A stretch of DNA of 6,226 nucleotides from Cyanobacteria bacterium OH_CDB_58 (GCA_023435965.1 JAEZLC010000220.1:1-6226); one strand, 5' to 3'. Positions 1-6,226 are shown, numbered from the stretch's first letter. The notes: generated from the sequence alone by a model not told the origin. Numbers and translations are program-made.

Positions 1-1188
1 AGCTTTCTTTTCCAAAGCTTCTTTTAATCCAGCCTCGGCTCTATCCCAATTATCTATGTTTCCTACGTATTTTTCAGGACGAGTTGAAAGTTCAACTTCA
101 AACGACATATTGAATAAAGAAAGCGTATAGTCTACAAAATCAATAATAGCATTGATTTCGTCAACCAGCTGTTCCGGAGTACAGAAAATATGGGCATCAT
201 CCTGAGTAAAGCCTTTTACCCTTGTTAGACCAGAAAGTGCACCTGAGCGTTCATTTCTGTATACAGTACCCAATTCCGCCATTCTCAACGGCAAACTTCT
301 GTATGAATGCCTGTTTGCCTGATATATCAAGATATGAAACGGACAATTCATAGGTTTTAAAACGTATTCAGTATCTTCATCCTGAATAAAGTACATATTT
401 TCTTTGTAATGAGATGTATGGCCTGAAATATCCCATAAATTAGACTTTGCAATGTGAGGAGTGTTAACTATTACATATCCTCTTTTTCTATGCTCTGTTC
501 TCCAATAGTTTTCAATTTCTTCTCTAACCAAAGCCAAGTTTGGATGCCATAAAACAAGCCCTGAACCGACTTCGTCTCTTATAGAAAATAAGTCCAGTTG
601 ATTAGCAAGTTTTCTGTGATCTCTTTTTTGTGCTTCTTCTAAATACGTCAAATGAGCAGTTAGGTCATCTTTTGTCCAAAATGCGGTAGCATATATTCTT
701 TGAAGCATCTTATTCTTTTCGCTGCCTCTCCAATATGCACCTGCTACATTTAAAAGTTTAAAAGCTTTTATATAGCTAGTATTTGGAACATGAGGTCCTG
801 AACAAAGGTCATTGAACAACACATTGCCTTCTTTATCCTTTGTTAAAAACAGAGTCGGGTTATCATTTTTGTGCTCTTCCAACAATTCTGCTTTATATAT
901 TTCTCCCTGTTCTTTAAATTCTGCTATTTGTTTATCAACATCAGGTATTTGATATTTCTCAAAAAATAGATTTTGTTTTACGATACTCTTCATCTCATTT
1001 TCAATATTTACAAGGTCTTCGTCTGTGAATGAATGCCCTTCTAAATCAAAATCATAATAAAAACCATTTTCAATTGCGGGACCGATTGCCAATTTTGCCT
1101 GAGGGAACAACTTCTGAACGGCTTGTGCCATAATATGCGAAGTTGAATGTCTTAAAATATGCAAACTTTCATTATTCTTTTCCATCAT
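1..1188 (-). CDS. thrS: Threonyl-tRNA synthetase, N-terminal 396 residues (3' end off the window)
   Basis: Cytoplasmic class II synthetase that charges tRNA-Thr with threonine. Translating the minus strand from 1188 gives 396 open codons to the window edge. The editing domain comes first: HSTSH (H14, H18) and CSGPH (C129, H133) form the usual HxxxH plus CxxxH site that removes mischarged serine. The catalytic core follows, with the KPMNCPFH segment (C282) and GFTQDDAHIF (H333) supplying two of the three zinc ligands, and a motif 2 segment beginning RNERSG (311-316). The third zinc ligand and the anticodon-binding domain (about 190 residues expected) lie outside. The protein begins almost directly at the editing domain, so the roughly 60-residue TGS domain of the E. 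coli enzyme is absent. Two ATG codons are adjacent (1188 and 1185); AAAGGA at 1193-1198 is 4 bases from the first and 7 from the second, so Met2 may be the true start. Identification is very secure; exact start is not. Confidence 0.97.
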   Translation of the reverse strand, partial: MMEKNNESLHILRHSTSHIMAQAVQKLFPQAKLAIGPAIENGFYYDFDLEGHSFTDEDLVNIENEMKSIVKQNLFFEKYQIPDVDKQIAEFKEQGEIYKAELLEEHKNDNPTLFLTKDKEGNVLFNDLCSGPHVPNTSYIKAFKLLNVAGAYWRGSEKNKMLQRIYATAFWTKDDLTAHLTYLEEAQKRDHRKLANQLDLFSIRDEVGSGLVLWHPNLALVREEIENYWRTEHRKRGYVIVNTPHIAKSNLWDISGHTSHYKENMYFIQDEDTEYVLKPMNCPFHILIYQANRHSYRSLPLRMAELGTVYRNERSGALSGLTRVKGFTQDDAHIFCTPEQLVDEINAIIDFVDYTLSLFNMSFEVELSTRPEKYVGNIDNWDRAEAGLKEALEKKA

Positions 1189-1214
1189 TTTATCCTTTAA
1201 ATAATCCTTACTTA

Positions 1215-1243
1215 TTTATATCACTATCATAGTCTAATATCAA
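1215..1243 (-). promoter_or_regulatory. Probable sigma70-type promoter of thrS
   Basis: On the minus strand TTGATA (1238-1243) and TATAAA (1215-1220) are separated by exactly 17 bases, close to the vegetative consensus. The predicted transcript starts near 1208, leaving a leader of about 20 bases. That is too short for a T-box or attenuator, so thrS looks constitutively expressed here. Inferred from sequence only. Confidence 0.65.
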
Positions 1244-1252
1244 ATTAGAACC

Positions 1253-1291
1253 AAAAGAAAATGACGCTCTGTATAATCAAAGCGTCATTTT
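1253..1291 (-). terminator. Rho-independent terminator downstream of the phosphofructokinase gene
   Basis: A perfect 11-bp inverted repeat (1258-1268 with 1281-1291, arm AAAATGACGCT) encloses a 12-base loop. Read on the minus strand it begins 16 bases past the phosphofructokinase stop codon and ends in a T-rich tail, TTTTCTTTT. It separates this transcript from thrS, whose promoter lies just beyond. The stem is less GC-rich than classic terminators, but position and tail fit. Confidence 0.75.
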
Positions 1292-1307
1292 AAGTTGTTG
1301 TAATTTC

Positions 1308-2990
1308 TTATACGTTAACTAAACGCGCTTCGTTTTCCAACTTAAGCGTTTGCGTCGTTATGTCACATACAGAACTTGGTCCGAAGTACTGGATTGGTCC
1401 TGGGAAAATATATCTATCTTCTAAAGCCCAAGCTTCTCTGTTTTGCTCCAACTTCTTAAATACAGGTCCGTCAAGTTCAACAAGTGCCTTTTGTATAACA
1501 GGCTTGAACTGTCCGTGTCTTTTTTCAATATTCATCATCATAGTTAAAGGAACTCCACCAGCAGTCCATTCAGCAGCAGGGGCTGACAAATTTTTAACTG
1601 AAGACAGGTAACCTGTTAAGCCGAAGTTCATTAGTGCAAATGCATTATATCCAAGTGCATAGCAATAATCAGAATCAAAGTTTGAAGGGAAAGCACATCT
1701 TCCCTCATAACCAAAGAAATGCCCTTGATCAGAGAACTTGCCGTTATACTCTCCGCGTTTTTTCATTTGCTCTAATCTGATTTTAATCATTTCGATTAAA
1801 AGCTTTTCTGTCTCAATCTTAGAAACCTGAACATTTCCGTGAGGATCTCTATCCATCAACAATTGTTCTTTAATCATTGTAGGAAGAGATTCGTATACTT
1901 GAGCATTTATATCTTCAAGTTTACCTTTGATAATCTCAAATCTTTCAAAGTCATTTTTAGCTGTTTTATAATCTTCATCATCTTCAACCAATGCAAGTAC
2001 ATCATTTAAATTTGATATCATAGATTTAATTTCAGGGATAAACTCGATTAATCCTTCAGGAATTAATGCTATACCGAAATTTTTACCGATGTCAGCTCTC
2101 TGTGAAATAATGTTGGCCATATAATTTACAACTTGAGTCAAAGACATTTTTTTCGCTTCAACTTCTTCAGAAATCAATGTGATATTAGGCTGAGTTTGAA
2201 GAGCAACTTCTAAACCAACGTGCGTAGCACTTCTACCCATCAATTTTATAAAGTGCCAGTATTTTTTAGCTGAATTAGCATCTCTCTGAATGTTTCCAAC
2301 CATTTCAGCATATGTTTTAGTCGCTGTATCGAAACCAAATGAAATTTCAATTTGATCATTTTTCAAATCGCCGTCTATTGTTTTTGGACAACCTATAACC
2401 TGGATTCCTGCATCTTTTTGAACAAACCACTCCGCTAGCATTGCAGCGTTTGTGTTAGAGTCGTCTCCACCAATTATAACTATACCTGTGATCTCAAGGT
2501 TTTGACAAGTGTTCCAAGCTTTTGTAAAATGCTCTTCTGTTTCAAGTTTAGTTCTACCAGAACCGATGATATCGAAACCACCTGTGTTTCTGTATTCATC
2601 AATCAATTCTGAAGTAAATTCGATATACTCACCATCGATAATCCCGGAAGGCCCGCCTAAAAATCCATATAATTTATTTTCAGGATTTGCTTGCTTTAAA
2701 GCATCAAAAAGACCAGCGATAACGTTGTGTCCGCCAGGAGCTTGTCCGCCTGAAAGAATAACTCCTACGTTCCTTCTTTCACTAGCAGTTTCTTCACTAG
2801 CAGCACTGAATGTCATAATAGGTTTTCCGTATGTATTAGGAAATAATTCTTGTATTTGCTCTTGATCTTTTATAGATTCAGTCTTGTTTCCTTCGTTCAT
2901 AACCAGTTTATTAATGCCATTTGCTAAGCTGGCAGGCAATTTTGGCTGATATTTAAGTCTTTCGATTTGTAATGGAGAAAGTTCTTTCAT
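1308..2990 (-). CDS. pfp: Pyrophosphate-dependent 6-phosphofructokinase (long type)
   Basis: Phosphorylates fructose 6-phosphate to fructose 1,6-bisphosphate using pyrophosphate rather than ATP (EC 2.7.1.90), a reversible cytoplasmic step of glycolysis and gluconeogenesis. Its 560 residues match the long PFP clade (about 550-560 residues, as in spirochaetes and plant beta subunits), not the about 320-residue ATP enzymes. Motifs in order: GGQAPGGHN (81-89) in the phosphoryl-donor loop; GGDDSN (174-179), where D177 replaces the glycine of ATP enzymes; PKTIDGDLK (202-210), with K203 at the other donor-specificity position and D206 as catalytic base; MGR (251-253), PEG (311-313) and YEGR (428-431) at the sugar-phosphate site. 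Residues about 315-415 are the largely helical insertion of the long clade. GAAAGG (2997-3002) lies 6 bases before the ATG, supporting this start. It is transcribed alone, with its own promoter and terminator, divergent from the DUF2085 gene. Pyrophosphate use is inferred from the D/K pair, which is a reliable marker. Confidence 0.96.
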   Translation of the reverse strand: MKELSPLQIERLKYQPKLPASLANGINKLVMNEGNKTESIKDQEQIQELFPNTYGKPIMTFSAASEETASERRNVGVILSGGQAPGGHNVIAGLFDALKQANPENKLYGFLGGPSGIIDGEYIEFTSELIDEYRNTGGFDIIGSGRTKLETEEHFTKAWNTCQNLEITGIVIIGGDDSNTNAAMLAEWFVQKDAGIQVIGCPKTIDGDLKNDQIEISFGFDTATKTYAEMVGNIQRDANSAKKYWHFIKLMGRSATHVGLEVALQTQPNITLISEEVEAKKMSLTQVVNYMANIISQRADIGKNFGIALIPEGLIEFIPEIKSMISNLNDVLALVEDDEDYKTAKNDFERFEIIKGKLEDINAQVYESLPTMIKEQLLMDRDPHGNVQVSKIETEKLLIEMIKIRLEQMKKRGEYNGKFSDQGHFFGYEGRCAFPSNFDSDYCYALGYNAFALMNFGLTGYLSSVKNLSAPAAEWTAGGVPLTMMMNIEKRHGQFKPVIQKALVELDGPVFKKLEQNREAWALEDRYIFPGPIQYFGPSSVCDITTQTLKLENEARLVNV

Positions 2991-3025
2991 AAACTACCTT
3001 TCATGTTATGTATTGTTACCAAATT

Positions 3026-3052
3026 ATTTTATCATAAAAAAACAAGCGTCAA
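3026..3052 (-). promoter_or_regulatory. Possible promoter of the phosphofructokinase gene
   Basis: On the minus strand TTGACG (3047-3052) precedes TAAAAT (3026-3031) with a 15-base spacer (16 if the -35 is read as TTTGAC). Both boxes are good but the spacing is short of the preferred 17. Transcription would start near 3019, giving a leader of about 29 bases. Confidence 0.45.
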
Positions 3053-3083
3053 AGTAGTAGTAACGATAGATTCTTTATCTTTC

Positions 3084-3092
3084 TGATATACT
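3084..3092 (+). promoter_or_regulatory. Extended -10 promoter abutting the DUF2085 start codon
   Basis: TGATATACT matches an extended -10 element (TGn followed by TATACT at 3087-3092). No clear -35 is seen at 16-18 bases upstream, as often with extended -10 promoters. Transcription would start about 3098-3100, right at the ATG at 3099, so the message would be leaderless. The lack of any Shine-Dalgarno sequence before that ATG agrees with this. Confidence 0.5.
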
Positions 3093-3098
3093 TGTTTC

Positions 3099-3566
3099 AT
3101 GGTCAAAAAAACAGTTTTTATTATATTAATATTTTATAGTGCATTTTTGTTTTTAAGCGGTGTTCTTCCTCCGATATTGGCACACTTCAAATTCTACCAG
3201 CTTTCTGGTAACTTAACATATTTAATGTCCGCAGCCTGTCATCAACAGCCAGACAGATCATTTTGGTTACTGGGCTATCCCATGGCTCTTTGCTCAAGAT
3301 GTCTGGGAGTTTACCTCGGTTTTTTTGTATATTTATCTAAAAGACTATCAAATCTCGATGAAGACAAAATAAAAATATCCATCATTATATTTTTACTCAT
3401 CATCTCGAGCTTAGATATTTTTCTTAATTTCTTGCTTAATATAAACACAGGCATTATAATCAGATTTATTATCGGAAACTGCATCGGAATCTGCATCGCG
3501 TACACATTAGAAATACTTTTACAGCAAATTGAGAGAGGAATAAAATTATGTCTACAAAAAAAATGA
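3099..3566 (+). CDS. DUF2085 family integral membrane protein
   Basis: A 155-residue membrane protein of unknown function. The family signature is clear: CHQQPDRSF (47-55) followed by C65-S-R-C68 and G70, then D106, and R122, G126 and G130 in the C-terminal part. C47, H48, C65 and C68 together could form a metal or redox site, though this is inference and no biochemical role is established to my knowledge. Probable membrane segments lie at about 5-27, 62-79, 93-113 and 118-141, with a charged loop between the second and third (81-92). The start is the only Met before the signature that keeps the first membrane segment. It has no ribosome binding site but a -10 element just upstream, suggesting leaderless translation. 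Its last 19 bases overlap the next gene, so the two are co-transcribed and probably work in the same envelope compartment. Family assignment is confident; function unknown. Confidence 0.85.
   Translation: MVKKTVFIILIFYSAFLFLSGVLPPILAHFKFYQLSGNLTYLMSAACHQQPDRSFWLLGYPMALCSRCLGVYLGFFVYLSKRLSNLDEDKIKISIIIFLLIISSLDIFLNFLLNINTGIIIRFIIGNCIGICIAYTLEILLQQIERGIKLCLQKK
3534..3539 (+). promoter_or_regulatory. Ribosome binding site deciding the start of the exported-protein gene
   Basis: AGAGGA sits 8 bases before the ATG at 3548, inside the end of the DUF2085 gene. A second ATG at 3563, five codons on, overlaps the upstream TGA stop as ATGA but is 23 bases from this site. Spacing and the two lysines gained at the N-terminus favour 3548. 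Confidence 0.65.
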
Positions 3567-4171
3567 TTTCAAGTTTTTTAATCTTCATTTTAATCACCAT
3601 TACATCGCCTTGTGCACTTTCTAACGGAACCAGAGAAGAGAATTTACACCAATTCTTAAAAACAACAGAAAACATAAATGCCAAAATCACATTCCCAGGG
3701 ATGAAAATTGCATCAAACAATATAAAGCCAGCAAATGCGGTCAAACTGCAAGCAATGACACCACTAACAATAAGAGCGACACAAACAATTAGTACAAGAG
3801 ATATTATAAGCGGTTCTACAATAAGTTTTGCAACTGTGTCTGATGTTAAGAATGAAAAAGGTCAAATATTGATCAGGTCAAATACTCCGGTAACTGCACA
3901 AATTTCATTTGCAAAGAAAAAAGGATGCATTGGTACAGCCGGTGATTTAACAATATCTGATTTTCACACTACTGCAGTTGATGGAACATATATTCCACTA
4001 GTTGGTAACGTAAACCAAAAAGGCGACGATAAAATGGTGTTATCAGTGGTCTTGAGTGTTTTAGTATGCCCCCTATTTTTACTTATGAAAGGTGAAGACG
4101 CACAAGTTCCTGTAGGAATGACAAAACCAGCTTACACTGCTGCAGATGTGTATGTAGTGCCAAATCTATAA
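3548..4171 (+). CDS. Exported beta-rich protein of unknown function
   Basis: A 207-residue protein with a typical signal peptide: basic start MSTKK, hydrophobic core about 7-20, and probable cleavage after ALS (23-25). There is no valid lipobox, as C22 follows proline. After a variable linker (26-70) comes a region of short beta-strands: TPLTIRATQTIST (71-83), a stretch resembling 'non-fixed promise to hold a set value' proteins with TPVTAQISFAKKKG (113-126), the GTAGDL turn (129-134), and TTAVDGTYIPL (141-151). I recall this order (strand, NTPVTG-like, KKxGxxGxxGxL, AVDGxxIPL) from hypothetical envelope proteins in several phyla, but I cannot name the family. Residues 163-180 are strongly hydrophobic (ending CPLFLLM) and are followed by KGEDAQVPVGM, so the C-terminus may insert in or lie against a membrane. 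It overlaps the DUF2085 gene by 19 bases and ends 15 bases before a strong terminator. Coding status and export are well supported; function is unknown. Confidence 0.8.
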   Translation: MSTKKMISSFLIFILITITSPCALSNGTREENLHQFLKTTENINAKITFPGMKIASNNIKPANAVKLQAMTPLTIRATQTISTRDIISGSTISFATVSDVKNEKGQILIRSNTPVTAQISFAKKKGCIGTAGDLTISDFHTTAVDGTYIPLVGNVNQKGDDKMVLSVVLSVLVCPLFLLMKGEDAQVPVGMTKPAYTAADVYVVPNL

Positions 4172-4186
4172 ATCTTTCTAATCAAC

Positions 4187-4217
4187 AAAAAAAAAGCGGG
4201 CTAGCCCGCTTTTTTTT
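4187..4217. terminator. Bidirectional rho-independent terminator between converging genes
   Basis: Nine A residues, the GC arm GCGGG, a CTAG loop, the arm CCCGC and eight T residues form a nearly symmetric hairpin of about 13 bp with a T tail on either strand. It ends the DUF2085/exported-protein message on the plus strand, and the fabZ-lpxA-aminopeptidase message on the minus strand, where it begins 10 bases after the stop codon. Confidence 0.93.
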
Positions 4218-4227
4218 ACCAAAAGAC

Positions 4228-5331
4228 TTATATTAAAAACTTTCCATCTTTATAAATCAACTTGTCATCCGCGTATATTTCACTGCCGTTTTTCATGTTT
4301 TTGATAATATCCCAATGAAGCCCGGAGACGTTTTTACCGCCTGTTTCAGGATAAGAAGAACCGACCGCCATATGAATAGAACCGCCTATTTTCTCATCAA
4401 ATAATATGTTACCGGTTACATCTTGAATCATATCATTTGTACCGATAGCAATCTCTCCGACAAACCTCGAACCTTCATCCATATTCAACATATCAAGCAA
4501 AAACTCTTCGCCTTTTTCTGCTTTTGCATCTACAACTTTTCCGTTTTCAAGCTTCATATGGATTTTATGAGACTCATTTCCTCTGTATATTGCAGGGAAA
4601 TCAAAATAAATTTCACCTGTAGCACTGTCTTCAATCGGAGACGTATAGATTTCTCCATCAGGGAAGTTGCACTCACCACAACAGTTTTTCCATACCCTTC
4701 CCGCCGTAGAGAATGTAATATCTGTTTTTTCTCCAACAATTCTTAATTTAGAAGTTGTTGTCAAGTAATCAGCAAGTCTTTGTTGCTCTTCACCTATTTG
4801 TTGCCATTTAGCAACTGGATCATCTAAGTGTAAGTAACAAGAGTTGATTAAAAATTCAGTATATTCATCCAGCGACATTTTTGCTTCTTGAGCCAAAGCC
4901 TGTGTCGGGAAATCCGCAATTACCCAGTTTAATTCTTTTTTTGCAGCCCTGTCCAACAATGTTTCGGACAAATGTTTTGTTGCCTTAGAACGTCTGGCCA
5001 TTTTTTTAGAATCAGCTTTTGCCATGTTTTTAACGTTTAAAGGGGCGCCGATAGAAATAAAGTTTTTTACTTGTTGATATTCAATTTCGGTCATAGGATC
5101 AACATAATCTAACTGTTCATCCGTAGCATATTTAATGTATGTTTCCTGAATACCGTCTAATGAGCATCTTACAACCGGATATCCTCCTCTTTGAAGCACT
5201 TGCTTATATATCTCTTTAACAAGAGGAGTAGCCTCGTGGCTCTCAGCTCTTATTACAGTCAATTCTCCAGGTTTTACATCAACCGAATATTCAACAAGAA
5301 CTCTGGCATATTTTTCCCATAATTTATTCAT
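4228..5331 (-). CDS. M29-family metallo-aminopeptidase (AmpS/aminopeptidase T type)
   Basis: Cytoplasmic two-metal exopeptidase that removes N-terminal residues from peptides, presumably for peptide recycling. The 367 residues are a little shorter than the about 410 of the best studied members (Thermus AmpT, Staphylococcus AmpS). The C-terminal catalytic half carries the family's metal-ligand motifs: NFPDGEIYTSP (222-232, E227), VGEIAIGTN (291-299, E293), GGSIHMAVGSSYPETGG (316-332, H320 and Y327) and GLHWD (337-341, H339 and D341). The N-terminal half (1-190) is the substrate-channel domain. Odd feature: three cysteines, C217, C218 and C221, lie just before E227 where I expect a segment like NxDGxHN. 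The start is supported by AAGGAG 5 bases upstream. That site overlaps the lpxA stop codon, so translation is probably coupled. No functional link to lipid A is evident. Family is secure; substrate preference is not known. Confidence 0.93.
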   Translation of the reverse strand: MNKLWEKYARVLVEYSVDVKPGELTVIRAESHEATPLVKEIYKQVLQRGGYPVVRCSLDGIQETYIKYATDEQLDYVDPMTEIEYQQVKNFISIGAPLNVKNMAKADSKKMARRSKATKHLSETLLDRAAKKELNWVIADFPTQALAQEAKMSLDEYTEFLINSCYLHLDDPVAKWQQIGEEQQRLADYLTTTSKLRIVGEKTDITFSTAGRVWKNCCGECNFPDGEIYTSPIEDSATGEIYFDFPAIYRGNESHKIHMKLENGKVVDAKAEKGEEFLLDMLNMDEGSRFVGEIAIGTNDMIQDVTGNILFDEKIGGSIHMAVGSSYPETGGKNVSGLHWDIIKNMKNGSEIYADDKLIYKDGKFLI

Positions 5332-5336
5332 ACAAG

Positions 5337-5342
5337 CTCCTT
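5337..5342 (-). promoter_or_regulatory. Ribosome binding site overlapping the lpxA stop codon
   Basis: AAGGAG on the minus strand shares its first two bases with the lpxA TAA (5341-5343) and sits 5 bases from the aminopeptidase ATG (5329-5331). Ribosomes ending lpxA would terminate on this site, which suggests translational coupling and sets the aminopeptidase start. Confidence 0.8.
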
Positions 5343-6132
5343 AATCTGCTTTATAGTCGTTTGTTCTAACTACCACACCTCTTTTAGAGGTTCTGATAAA
5401 ATCTACCAGTTTTTTAGTATAAGTATCTTGAACTAAAGTATCTTCAATTACATCAGCCGCTTTAAGAACAGTATATTGACCTGATTGGATAATCTTAAAA
5501 GCATTTTTCAGATTTGTTCTCTCTTCTAAAGTGATTCCCCTGCGTTTTAGTCCAATTACGTTTATACAATGAGGAACAGGAGGTCTGCCATCACCTTTGC
5601 AATATGGAAGAATGTCCATTCTTGAAGCTGAAAAACCGCTTATGATGCACATTTCGCCAATTCTGATATTCTGGTGAAACACGCTCATTCCACCAATAAA
5701 GGCTCCAAATCCTACCTTCACGTGTCCGCCTAAAGTAGCAAGATTTGCAAGTATAACTTCATCTTCAAGTTCACAGTTGTGTGCAACGTGAGAAGAAGCC
5801 ATTAAAAGACATTTATTTCCGACTTTTGTTACACTTCCTTCTCCAGAAGCTCTATTTACCGTGACATATTCTTTAATTAAACAATTAGAACCTATTATGG
5901 TCTTTGTTAGCTCGTTTTTATATCCCAAATCCTGAGGAGGTGTGCCGATACTTGCAAAAGGCGAGATTATTGTATTCTCTCCGATTTCACAATGCTCGAG
6001 ATATGCGTTTGCAACTACTTGTACATTCTCTCCAAGTACAACATTTTTACCGATAACTACATTAGGTCCGATTGTTACACTTTCAGGGATAACAGCACTG
6101 CTATCAATTACTGCACTACTATGAATTGCCAT
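5341..6132 (-). CDS. lpxA: Acyl-ACP:UDP-N-acetylglucosamine O-acyltransferase
   Basis: First enzyme of lipid A synthesis: transfers a (3R)-hydroxyacyl chain from ACP to the 3-OH of UDP-GlcNAc in the cytoplasm. The 263 residues match the family (262 in E. coli). Residues 1-185 are left-handed beta-helix hexapeptide repeats (for example VTIGPNVVIGKNVVLGENV, 19-37), followed by a C-terminal helical domain starting at INVIGLKRRGI (190-200). Counting against E. coli LpxA with a constant offset of 7, the catalytic base is H118 (in SSHVAHNC), with H115, H137 and H153-Q154 also kept. G166 sits at the acyl-length ruler position (E. coli G173), which would permit long chains. One departure: the QDLKY substrate-contact motif reads QDLGY (67-71), replacing the lysine (E. 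coli K76) with G70. It follows fabZ by 30 bases, the usual fabZ-lpxA order. The ribosome binding site is weak (AAGAAG-like, about 9 bases upstream). Confidence 0.96.
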   Translation of the reverse strand: MAIHSSAVIDSSAVIPESVTIGPNVVIGKNVVLGENVQVVANAYLEHCEIGENTIISPFASIGTPPQDLGYKNELTKTIIGSNCLIKEYVTVNRASGEGSVTKVGNKCLLMASSHVAHNCELEDEVILANLATLGGHVKVGFGAFIGGMSVFHQNIRIGEMCIISGFSASRMDILPYCKGDGRPPVPHCINVIGLKRRGITLEERTNLKNAFKIIQSGQYTVLKAADVIEDTLVQDTYTKKLVDFIRTSKRGVVVRTNDYKAD

Positions 6133-6162
6133 AACTTTGTTCTTCTTTCTATTTAATCGTTT

Positions 6163-6226
6163 TTACATTACTGAAAACATCAGATCAGCTTCAACCGTCA
6201 ATTTACCGTCAACAAAAGCTTTTGTA
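6163..6226 (-). CDS. fabZ: 3-hydroxyacyl-ACP dehydratase, last 20 residues (5' end off the window)
   Basis: Only the C-terminal tail is present: TKAFVDGKLTVEADLMFSVM and a TAA stop at 6163-6165. The pattern VDGxxxxEAxLMF is the closing strand of FabZ hot-dog fold proteins, and fabZ directly upstream of lpxA is the standard order in lipid A gene clusters. FabZ dehydrates (3R)-hydroxyacyl-ACP for fatty acid elongation and so competes with LpxA for the same substrate. The catalytic His/Glu region is outside the window, so the call rests on this tail and on context. It is probably co-transcribed with lpxA, with a 30-base gap and no terminator between. Confidence 0.85.
   Translation of the reverse strand, partial: TKAFVDGKLTVEADLMFSVM

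Noticed and set aside
1189..1257. T-box or attenuator leader expected before a synthetase gene
   Set aside because: The predicted leader is about 20 bases and contains no hairpin or T-box sequence.
1360..1611. Plus-strand open frame of 83 codons inside the phosphofructokinase gene
   Set aside because: It lies wholly antisense to a strongly conserved enzyme, has no ribosome binding site or recognisable domain, and its composition mirrors the opposite strand.
2509..2865. Plus-strand open frame of 118 codons antisense to the phosphofructokinase N-terminal region
   Set aside because: A shadow of the glycine- and proline-rich catalytic motifs on the other strand; no start signal or homology visible.
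3004..3018. Direct repeat TGTTA spaced by 10 bases in the phosphofructokinase leader, possibly an operator
   Set aside because: Only 5 bases long in AT-rich DNA, so chance is a sufficient explanation without comparison to related genomes.
3602..3613. Possible lipoprotein lipobox at TSPC in the exported protein
   Set aside because: Proline directly before the cysteine and threonine at -3 do not fit the lipobox; ALS followed by N fits ordinary signal peptidase cleavage.
3311..3744. Two minus-strand open frames (3311-3505 and 3469-3744) opposite the DUF2085 and exported-protein genes
   Set aside because: The plus-strand frames have a family signature, signal peptide and ribosome binding site; the antisense frames have none of these.
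4423..4746. Plus-strand frame (4423-4746) and second minus-strand frame (4554-4739) within the aminopeptidase gene
   Set aside because: Both overlap the metal-ligand motifs of an intact enzyme and show no coding features of their own.
5942..6124. Plus-strand open frame of 60 codons opposite lpxA
   Set aside because: Its repetitive residues are the complement of the LpxA hexapeptide repeats.

Overview
This window holds seven protein-coding genes. Five are complete, and two (thrS on the left, fabZ on the right) run off the ends. The DNA is AT-rich (roughly mid-30s % GC, judged by eye). It is tightly packed, with no gap over about 120 bases, and I see no RNA genes, insertion sequences or CRISPR arrays. 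The fabZ-lpxA pair shows a lipid A-making, diderm (Gram-negative type) bacterium. Low GC, a pyrophosphate-dependent phosphofructokinase of the long type and a ThrRS without the N-terminal TGS domain suggest a fermentative, perhaps gut-associated lineage. A non-photosynthetic cyanobacterial relative (Gastranaerophilales/Melainabacteria) is my best guess, but this is inference from gene content, not proof.

Layout, left to right. Bases 1-1188 (minus): the N-terminal two thirds of threonyl-tRNA synthetase, behind a good sigma70-type promoter with a leader of only about 20 bases. Bases 1253-1291: a hairpin terminator for the next gene. Bases 1308-2990 (minus): a complete PPi-dependent phosphofructokinase with its own promoter and ribosome binding site. 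Bases 2991-3098: a divergent intergenic region. Bases 3099-4171 (plus): a two-gene unit made of a DUF2085 membrane protein, whose promoter sits so close to the ATG that the mRNA may be leaderless, and an overlapping gene for an exported beta-rich protein of unknown function. Bases 4187-4217: a symmetric terminator that serves both converging units. Bases 4228-6226 (minus): an operon read fabZ, lpxA, then an M29-family aminopeptidase, whose ribosome binding site overlaps the lpxA stop codon.

FabZ and LpxA both use (3R)-hydroxyacyl-ACP: FabZ sends it into fatty acid elongation and LpxA commits it to lipid A. The aminopeptidase rides on the same message without an obvious link to the pathway. 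The phosphofructokinase and ThrRS are separately transcribed housekeeping genes. The least understood part is the DUF2085/exported-protein pair, which looks like a small cell-envelope unit. I see no convincing evidence of a wholly new system.
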